Of a DNA stretch of 64,000 nucleotides, positions 1 to 6,197 are shown one piece after another. The first letter of the stretch is position 1. The number at the start of each line of letters is the position of its first letter. A program made the translations under genes and the position numbers. The notes under the pieces are model-generated. The model made no database searches. It had not been told where the DNA came from and saw nothing but the letters and a program-made list of their open reading frames with translations. Origin of the DNA: Chryseobacterium soldanellicola (GTDB lineage Bacteria; Bacteroidota; Bacteroidia; Flavobacteriales; Weeksellaceae); contig NZ_FNKL01000004.1 of the NCBI RefSeq assembly GCF_900100115.1, forward strand, positions 744,001-808,000, read 5' to 3'.

Positions 1-637
1 ATCTAATTTCTTCATTGTATCCTTGTCCCAAAGTCTGCAAGTGTCAGGAGAAATTTCGTCTGCCAGGATGATTTCACCATCTGAAGTTTTACCTAATTCA
101 ATTTTGAAATCAACTAAAATAATGTTCATTTTATCAAAAAGATCAATTAAGATTTCGTTGATATCAGAAGTTAGCTCGTACATTTCATCAAGCTCTTCAT
201 AGGTTGCAGCACCCAAGAAAACAGCGTGGTGATCGTTGATCAACGGATCTCCCAACTCGTCTTTTTTATAGCAGATATCGAAGATGGTAACCGGAGATTT
301 AATTCCTTCTTCAACGCCTAATCTTTGCGCCATGCTTCCTGCGGAATAATTTCTTACAACCATTTCCAAAGGAATGATGGATACTTTTCTTACCAATTGC
401 TCTCTTTCGTTCAATTGTTTAATGAAATGAGTCTTAATCCCTTTTTCATTTAAATATTCAAAAATAAGAGTTGTAATGGCGTTGTTCATTTCACCTTTCA
501 AATCAACAGATCCTCTTTTCTGAGCATTAAATGCTGTAGCATCGTCTTTGAAACGTACCACTACCTCATCAGGATTATCAGTTGCAAATACTTGTTTTGC
601 CTTACCTTCGTACAACATTTCTTTCTTTTGACTCATA
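1..637 (-). CDS. purC: Phosphoribosylaminoimidazole-succinocarboxamide synthase (SAICAR synthase), 3' end cut by window
   Basis: Seen: an open frame from the ATG at 637 runs off the left edge, giving 212 visible residues that begin MSQKKEMLYEGKAKQVF. The start YEGKAKQ, the middle motif VVRNYSAGSMAQRLG and LVDFKIELG near residue 174 are SAICAR synthase signatures, followed by ADEISPDTCRLWD. Known: the enzyme joins CAIR and aspartate using ATP in purine synthesis, in the cytosol. The short, single-domain form usually has about 240 residues, so only the last few tens are missing. No purine riboswitch or clear -7 box was recognised in the 77 bases between this gene and the DUF3307 gene. Confidence 0.95.
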
Positions 638-714
638 ATTTTTACTTTTTTTTGTTAAGGAATTCGCGAATCTTCGATTTCCATTTTCTAAATGTCTTAT
701 TAGATTTATATTAT

Positions 715-1410
715 TTACTTAATTAAAATTCCTGTTAAAACAGCCATTCCAAAGCTCAGAAGTGTACCGATCAATACATATTCTGTCAGTTTTCTTTGTT
801 TTGCCTGTGCAAGATCGCTGAATCTGAAAACAGATTTTGCAGCCACCATAAATCCTACGCCTTCCCAGTGATTTACCAAAATAAAGGTGAAAACCAGTAA
901 ACGTTCTAAAATCCCAATATATTTTCCGGCACTTGATAAAGACTCGGTTTGTATATTGCTCTGCATCTCCGGAACGGGTGTCCACGAAGACAATAATATT
1001 TTGATAAAAATCGAAGCAGGTGTCGTTAAAAACAATGCTGCCATTATGATTTTTAAGGTATTCTGATCTTTTAAAAACTCAAAATTAAATTCATTACAAT
1101 AAAAAGAAAATCCCGCAATTACTGAAATATGAAGAGCCTGATCAATAAAAAACCAGTTTTTTTTGTTCTTAACCGTTTGAAAAGTCAACTTGCACGCATC
1201 AATAATAAAATGTGAAATTCCTACCAAAACCGCCATCCACCAAAGCTGAAGATCCCAAAGGAAAATAAAACTTAAAACCGTGTGAATCAGAACGTGAAGA
1301 TACAAATACTTGCTCTTTAATTTTTTGCTTTCTTTCTCTGCAACCCAAGAATTTGGCTGGAGAATAAAGTCTCCAAGTAAATGTGCCAATATGAGTTGAG
1401 TAAAAATCAT
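715..1410 (-). CDS. DUF3307 domain-containing integral membrane protein
   Basis: A 231-residue, strongly hydrophobic protein with about six likely membrane segments (roughly residues 3-17, 37-54, 57-70, 90-106, 118-138, 205-229). The N-terminus AHLLGDFILQPNSW and the HFIIDACK stretch match the DUF3307 family; its biochemical function is unknown. It starts two bases after the stop of the upstream satD gene, so the two are one transcription unit and translation is probably coupled. DUF3307 genes are often next to satD genes in other bacteria (recalled, not searched), which suggests a functional pair, perhaps a membrane effector whose level is set by SatD. Confidence 0.8.
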   Translation of the reverse strand: MIFTQLILAHLLGDFILQPNSWVAEKESKKLKSKYLYLHVLIHTVLSFIFLWDLQLWWMAVLVGISHFIIDACKLTFQTVKNKKNWFFIDQALHISVIAGFSFYCNEFNFEFLKDQNTLKIIMAALFLTTPASIFIKILLSSWTPVPEMQSNIQTESLSSAGKYIGILERLLVFTFILVNHWEGVGFMVAAKSVFRFSDLAQAKQRKLTEYVLIGTLLSFGMAVLTGILIK

Positions 1411-1412
1411 GC

Positions 1413-2018
1413 TTACAGTTCTGAAATTTTCTTTTTAAAATATTGATTGGTTTCCACGATAAGCTCGTAGTTTGCCCGTTTAAGTCGCTGACTTATTGAT
1501 GATTGTGAAATTGTGAATTTTTTAGCTAAATCTTCCTGCGTAATCTCTTTATTCATGATCATTTCGTGAATAATCTCGGAAGTTGCCATCGTCCAGTTGT
1601 CAAAATCTTTGGAAGACCATTTCAAAAGGATGTTCAAATCTCTGTCGACCGAATCGTTTGAGGTTTTGATAGAAACGGTATGGCCGTCACTTTTTAAATC
1701 ATTCAGTAATCTTCCGGAATATACATAGGCTGTTCCGTTGGATTCTGTGATTTTTTCAGATGAAAAATTTTCCTCACCAATACCAATGGCAATTCTTACA
1801 TCTAAATTTTCCTGACTTTTTATAAGTGATTTTATGGCTAGAAAACGCCAGAATACGTCATCGATATTACATTTAAACTGAAATTCATCGCCTCTGTAGA
1901 TTTCCCATGTTAAGGGTGCGCTTCCCCAATTTTCGAGAAGATTTTTAAGCTTGGTGATCCAAACTTCTGTTTCCGCGTGTTGTGAATTTATAATATCTCC
2001 GGTAATGACCGCTATCAT
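1413..2018 (-). CDS. SatD family regulatory protein
   Basis: A 201-residue protein. The N-terminus MIAVITGDIINS, followed by IYRGDEFQ, looks like a nucleotidyl-cyclase/SatD-type alpha-beta domain. The last 60 residues (EITQEDLAKKFTISQSSISQ, then RLKRANYEL) form a helix-turn-helix like sigma region 4. This combination is typical of the SatD family. The start is fixed by the conserved MIAVITGDI and lies only 4 bases after a -7 box. It leads a two-gene operon with the DUF3307 gene. The region upstream carries five copies of a TATAAGY half-site, so autoregulation by the helix-turn-helix is a reasonable inference. What signal the N-terminal domain senses is unknown. Confidence 0.82.
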   Translation of the reverse strand: MIAVITGDIINSQHAETEVWITKLKNLLENWGSAPLTWEIYRGDEFQFKCNIDDVFWRFLAIKSLIKSQENLDVRIAIGIGEENFSSEKITESNGTAYVYSGRLLNDLKSDGHTVSIKTSNDSVDRDLNILLKWSSKDFDNWTMATSEIIHEMIMNKEITQEDLAKKFTISQSSISQRLKRANYELIVETNQYFKKKISEL

Positions 2019-2021
2019 TTT

Positions 2022-2029
2022 GCAAATAT
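2022..2029 (-). promoter_or_regulatory. -7 promoter box of satD-DUF3307 (TATATTTG), leaderless arrangement
   Basis: Read on the minus strand the box is TATATTTG, a perfect match to the Bacteroidota -7 consensus, followed by CAAA and the satD ATG. With transcription starting about 5-8 bases past the box, the mRNA would begin at or inside the start codon. Confidence 0.65.
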
Positions 2030-2106
2030 AAGCATAATTACTTATAAATAAAAGATATAAGCAGAAACACTTATAGATATTGATTATTAGTGAATCTGCT
2101 TATATC
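2025..2106. promoter_or_regulatory. Operator array: five TATAAGY/RCTTATA half-sites upstream of satD
   Basis: Half-sites lie at 2027-2033, 2040-2046, 2056-2062, 2069-2075 and 2098-2104. The first four form two dyads of identical geometry, TATAAGC-N6-ACTTATA (2027-2046 and 2056-2075), whose centres are 29 bp apart. In addition GATATAAGCAGA at 2054-2065 and TCTGCTTATATC at 2095-2106 are a perfect 12-bp inverted repeat. The first dyad overlaps the -7 box, as expected for a repressor site. The SatD helix-turn-helix is the likely binder (inference). Confidence 0.7.
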
Positions 2107-2218
2107 AATGATGCCGTAATAATAAGGTTTTATGATGTTTATTAAACACAAACGACACTGATTATTGTATGAATTTTCACAAATTAGAGCGTTTGTTATG
2201 AAAATATTAGTTAAAATT

Positions 2219-2252
2219 TAAAAAAGAGATGCTTCGACTCCGCTCAGCATCT
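2219..2252 (-). terminator. Hairpin/terminator made from a dispersed repeat
   Basis: On the minus strand AGATGC (2252-2247) pairs with GCATCT (2032-side arm at 2232-2227) and is followed by a T run, downstream of the endonuclease gene. The loop is the repeat TTCGACTCCGCTCAG, found again near 46795. Confidence 0.5.
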
Positions 2253-2274
2253 TATTATTATATGAACCACAATC

Positions 2275-4137
2275 CTATTTTTTAAGAAACTGATAGACTT
2301 TTTCATCAAGCTTCAGTAAATAAGAACCAGTCGACAAGTTTTGTACTGAAATATTTTTCTTATTCTTAAATGGATTTTTTTCAGTATAAATTACTTTTCC
2401 TGAAAAGTCTAAAATCTGAGCTGATTTTATATCTTCCGTTTTTCCGCTTACAAAAATGTTTTCATTAACCGGATTTGGATAAATTTTAAAATCTTTTTCC
2501 GCCAAAATCACATCAGAAGCGGAAAGTGTTCCTAAATTTTGACAATAATCACTGGCGTAAGAATCCCATTCAGAAATATTGAATGTAGTCGTTGGCTGAT
2601 TAATATTTGTTTTTCTGTATAAAGAAATATTTCCTAAAACAGAAGAATTATTGGTGTTTGAAACCCCGATCGCATCAACAGTAGATGATTTATATCTTAA
2701 TTCAAGATATTGACTTCCCGAAAAAGTCATTTGCGGAGCCGCCGTAACTAACTTTGCCTGATTGATCGTAAAGCAGGAAAAATTAGCATTAGGATTTAAA
2801 ACTACAAAAGCTTCATTATTCTGAACAGTTCCTTCCAATTCATAAGGATCAGGAAAATAATAATTGCTTCCGCTCGGGAATTGAATTGACAATCTATAAT
2901 CGCTCAAATTCACGGGATGCCCTGTCTTATTGGTGATTTCTAATCCTTTATTATTTGAAGTTCCCTCCAGATATTTTGAAACAAAAAGATCTTTCGCATA
3001 AATATCAGTCGCTAAAGTTGTTGTAGAAGCAATATTACTGTCCGGTGAGAGCAAATATCCGCTGTCATAAGCTTTAATGGTATAATTATAAGCTGTAGAA
3101 GGCGTAAGATGGTCAATGCTGATTGAAGTCCCTTTTGTAGAAGCAACTAAAGTTCCGTTTTGATAAATTTTATATCCGATAACGTCTGTATCTGTACTCG
3201 GAGCCCAGCTCAGTGTAGCAAAATAAGCGCTGTTTTGAGTTACCGCTAAATTTGCCGGTGCCTGTGGCGCAACAGAATCCGGGATTTGTCCCCAAATCGT
3301 ATTCACCCAGGCCGGATTATCGATGAAAGGATTTCTGTTTTTCTGTATAGTATAAACGGAATTATTTCTGTCAATTTCCCTTTGAGAAACAGGATCCTGT
3401 GCGTTCCACTGAAGAAGCATTGTAAGATAAGCGGGATCAAAAGATCTTTCTTCGGTTCCGTCCAGAGGATTGGTGTCAGAAGCAGGATTCGCATTATTAT
3501 TAAAATTAAAAGTTCCTAATTTCCCTTCATATCTTACTGCAAAATACAGCAAGCTTCTCGCAACATCCCCTTTAAATTCATTAATAGGTTCGTAAACACG
3601 TCCTGTATAAACAGAATTCGGAATCGCAGAATTTCCAATTCTTGAAGTATTCGTGAAAGTGTAAAAAGTCGTTGCGCCGGCAATTCCATAAGGATAATTG
3701 CTTCTCAGCTGATTAATTCTCGCATCCGTCGGGACAATATAAAATAAGTCTGAATACATCGGATAATTACTGTAAAAAGTACTTTGAGGCATCATATGTT
3801 CTCTATTCCAACCAAGTCCTTCTGATCCTGCACTTCCAATGATATTGGCGGTCGTATATTCGTAAGCATCCGGACCGGTCGGGATTTCAGAATAAATATC
3901 TAATAATAAAGTTGTGTTACTTGCATCATGATCATAATATGTATCTAAATCTGTCTGGTTATAATAATTGGTAAGATCACCATAATTCCAGTTGATATTT
4001 TTCGCAGAAATAATATCATGAAGTTTCGATTTTAAGGCATAGCCCGTTAATCCAGCCGTTCCATCATAATATCCAGCCGGAATCTGGGCAGAAATAGATG
4101 ATGAAATTATAATTATCGGAAGTAAAATTTTTCTCAT
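2275..4137 (-). CDS. Secreted endonuclease I family protein with fibronectin III and T9SS sorting domains
   Basis: A 620-residue protein with a signal peptide (residues 1-17, ending SISA). The endonuclease I domain spans about residues 25-285, with the catalytic-type motif W110-N-R-E-H114-M-M-P-Q118. A fibronectin III domain follows (about 290-375), then a lamin-tail-like beta domain (about 383-500) and a C-terminal sorting domain beginning IYPNPVNENIFVSG and ending YLLKLDEKVYQFLKK. Known: this family are non-specific secreted nucleases with a beta-beta-alpha metal site; the C-terminal domain directs export through T9SS. It stands alone, divergent from the acyl-CoA dehydrogenase gene. A role in taking up extracellular DNA as nutrient is inferred. 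Confidence 0.88.
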   Translation of the reverse strand: MRKILLPIIIISSSISAQIPAGYYDGTAGLTGYALKSKLHDIISAKNINWNYGDLTNYYNQTDLDTYYDHDASNTTLLLDIYSEIPTGPDAYEYTTANIIGSAGSEGLGWNREHMMPQSTFYSNYPMYSDLFYIVPTDARINQLRSNYPYGIAGATTFYTFTNTSRIGNSAIPNSVYTGRVYEPINEFKGDVARSLLYFAVRYEGKLGTFNFNNNANPASDTNPLDGTEERSFDPAYLTMLLQWNAQDPVSQREIDRNNSVYTIQKNRNPFIDNPAWVNTIWGQIPDSVAPQAPANLAVTQNSAYFATLSWAPSTDTDVIGYKIYQNGTLVASTKGTSISIDHLTPSTAYNYTIKAYDSGYLLSPDSNIASTTTLATDIYAKDLFVSKYLEGTSNNKGLEITNKTGHPVNLSDYRLSIQFPSGSNYYFPDPYELEGTVQNNEAFVVLNPNANFSCFTINQAKLVTAAPQMTFSGSQYLELRYKSSTVDAIGVSNTNNSSVLGNISLYRKTNINQPTTTFNISEWDSYASDYCQNLGTLSASDVILAEKDFKIYPNPVNENIFVSGKTEDIKSAQILDFSGKVIYTEKNPFKNKKNISVQNLSTGSYLLKLDEKVYQFLKK

Positions 4138-4301
4138 TCTTTTAAAATTGGGTGGCTAAAGTAGTAAATAAATGTGCTCAAAGTTCTGAAATATTTATTA
4201 CAAAATAATTAATTTTTAGAATATAAAAAATTGAATATTAAAGTTTTGCGAATAAAACGTTTGGGTCACAATAATTTTCTTGGGCATTCGGTCAATTTGG
4301 T

Positions 4302-4309
4302 TATCTTTG
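4302..4309 (+). promoter_or_regulatory. -7 box (TATCTTTG) of acyl-CoA dehydrogenase gene
   Basis: TATCTTTG, with CTTG at 4279-4282 exactly 19 bases upstream as a near-consensus -33 element; the start codon is 22 bases downstream. Confidence 0.6.
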
Positions 4310-4331
4310 GGAATTAACTATTTTATCTTTT

Positions 4332-5471
4332 ATGAATACAGAAACAATTGACAACATTAAAATGATAGCCGAGACTGCGAGAGAATTTGCAGAAAAAAAT
4401 ATCAGACCTAATATTATGGAATGGGACGAAAGCCAGACATTTCCGAAGGATTTATTTCATCAGCTGGGCGAAATGGGGTTCATGGGTATTGTTATTCCTG
4501 AACAGTACGGAGGTTCTGGGTTAGGTTATCATGAATATGTTACAATTCTTGACGAGATCTCTCAGGTAGATCCTTCTATCGGGCTTTCTGTAGCGGCACA
4601 TAATTCACTTTGTACCAACCATATCTACGAATTCGGAAACGAAGAGCAGAGAAACAAATGGCTTCCTCAGCTGGCTTCCGGAAAAGTAATCGGAGCCTGG
4701 GGATTGACTGAGCATAATACCGGTTCAGATTCAGGAGGAATGTCTACAACAGCTGTAAAAGACGGTGATGAGTGGGTTATTAATGGTGCTAAAAACTTCA
4801 TTACGCACGCAATTTCAGGAGATATTGCTGTAGTAATGACAAGAACCGGAGAAATCGGTGCTAAAAATAATTCTACCGCTTTTGTACTAGAAAAAGGAAT
4901 GACTGGTTTTTCTTCCGGTAAAAAAGAAAATAAATTAGGGATGAGAGCTTCTGAAACTGCGGAATTAATTTTCGACAACGTACGTGTTTCTGATGCGAAT
5001 CGTTTAGGCGAAGTTGGAGAAGGTTTCAAACAAGCTATGAAAATTCTGGACGGAGGCAGAATTTCGATCGCTGCTTTAAGTTTAGGAACAGCAAGAGGCG
5101 CTTACAAAGCTGCTTTAAAATATGCTAAAGAAAGACAGCAATTCGGAAAACCAATTTCTGAATTTCAGGCTATCAATTTTATGCTGGCAGATATGGCTAC
5201 AGAAATCGATGCCGCTGAATTGTTGATTCAAAGAGCTTCAACACTGAAAAATTCTAAGCAAAAAATGACAAGAGAAGGGGCTATGGCAAAACTATACGCT
5301 TCTGAAGCTTGTGTAAGAATTGCAAATAATGCCGTACAGATTTTCGGAGGTTACGGTTATACAAAAGATTTCCCTGCTGAAAAATTCTACAGAGATTCTA
5401 AGCTTTGTACGATCGGAGAAGGTACTTCTGAGATCCAGAGATTGGTGATCGGCAGAGATATTACAAAATAA
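4332..5471 (+). CDS. Acyl-CoA dehydrogenase
   Basis: A 379-residue flavoprotein of the usual length for the family. It shows the N-terminal helical domain, the central FAD/substrate motif GAWGLTEHNTGSDSGG (about residues 120-135), the C-terminal helical domain with RQQFGKPISEFQ, and YGGYGYTKDFPAEKFYRD followed by IGEGTSEIQRLVIGRDI, in which the Glu of GEGTSE corresponds to the catalytic base of many family members. It oxidises acyl-CoA thioesters to enoyl-CoA, passing electrons to ETF, in the cytosol. Chain length or branched-chain specificity cannot be read from the sequence. A DinB-like gene follows after 23 bases, probably co-transcribed. Confidence 0.93.
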   Translation: MNTETIDNIKMIAETAREFAEKNIRPNIMEWDESQTFPKDLFHQLGEMGFMGIVIPEQYGGSGLGYHEYVTILDEISQVDPSIGLSVAAHNSLCTNHIYEFGNEEQRNKWLPQLASGKVIGAWGLTEHNTGSDSGGMSTTAVKDGDEWVINGAKNFITHAISGDIAVVMTRTGEIGAKNNSTAFVLEKGMTGFSSGKKENKLGMRASETAELIFDNVRVSDANRLGEVGEGFKQAMKILDGGRISIAALSLGTARGAYKAALKYAKERQQFGKPISEFQAINFMLADMATEIDAAELLIQRASTLKNSKQKMTREGAMAKLYASEACVRIANNAVQIFGGYGYTKDFPAEKFYRDSKLCTIGEGTSEIQRLVIGRDITK

Positions 5472-5494
5472 TTTATTTTAAAACATACAAACAA

Positions 5495-5992
5495 ATGATT
5501 AAAAAAGCCCTTTTAGGTGAGTTTTTGCATGAGGCAGAAAGCACAAGAAAAATTTTGCAGGCAATTCCTGACAGCGCATTAGACTGGAAACCGTCTGAAA
5601 AAAACTGGACGACAGCTCAATTGGCTTCGCACATCTCAGAAGTCTATAATTGGTACGAATCTACTTTCAATCTGGATGTTTTTGATATGGGAGCCTATCA
5701 ATACGATAAAGGTGATGTTTCTAAAGCTGAAAATATTGTTGCTAAATTTGAAGAGAATGTTGCTAAAGCTAAGCAGGCAATAGAAAATTCTGACGAAAAT
5801 ACCTACTTTAACGATTGGAAAATGGAAATGAACGGCAATACGCTTTTCCCTCCTACCCCGAAAATTCAGGTTATCCGAGGCTTTTTATTTAATCATTTAT
5901 ACCATCACAGAGGTGAATTGGTTGTTTATTTACGATCGACAGGAAATAAAGTTCCCGGAATGTACGGGCCGACTGCCGACGATAAGTTATAA
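5495..5992 (+). CDS. DinB family protein (putative metal-dependent hydrolase/transferase)
   Basis: A 165-residue four-helix-bundle protein of the DinB/YfiT type. Three histidines that could form the family's metal site are seen: H46 in ASHISEVY and H134 and H138 in NHLYHHRGELVVYLR. The motif WTTAQLASHI is typical of the first helices. Members include thiol transferases and many proteins of unknown function, so no substrate is assigned. It follows the acyl-CoA dehydrogenase closely and is followed by a strong terminator, so the two form a short operon. Confidence 0.8.
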   Translation: MIKKALLGEFLHEAESTRKILQAIPDSALDWKPSEKNWTTAQLASHISEVYNWYESTFNLDVFDMGAYQYDKGDVSKAENIVAKFEENVAKAKQAIENSDENTYFNDWKMEMNGNTLFPPTPKIQVIRGFLFNHLYHHRGELVVYLRSTGNKVPGMYGPTADDKL

Positions 5993-6020
5993 GAAATTAG
6001 AATTATATCATTAATAAGTG

Positions 6021-6055
6021 AATAGCACTCGTGTTTTGCGGGTGCTATTTTCTTT
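6021..6055 (+). terminator. Rho-independent terminator after DinB-like gene
   Basis: Stem AATAGCAC / GTGCTATT (8 bp) with a loop containing the G-rich CGTGTTTTGCGG and a following T-rich tail. Confidence 0.75.
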
Positions 6056-6162
6056 TCAGAAGACAATATAAAATTCATTATATTTAATGTATTACATAAT
6101 ATTTTGAATGAATTATCAAAAAAAATCTTAAAAAATTTTCTTTTTCGTTATAAAATTTTTAT

Positions 6163-6170
6163 TAGCTTTG
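6163..6170 (+). promoter_or_regulatory. -7 box (TAGCTTTG) of metalloprotease gene
   Basis: A TAnnTTTG match 28 bases before the ATG at 6198. It rules out the earlier in-frame TTG at 6168, which lies inside the box itself. Confidence 0.6.
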
Positions 6171-6197
6171 ATATTCCATAACCTAAGAATATTTTAT

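Noticed and set aside
4667..5029. A 120-codon minus-strand frame inside the acyl-CoA dehydrogenase gene
   Set aside because: It is the shadow of a strongly coding frame and has no signals of its own.
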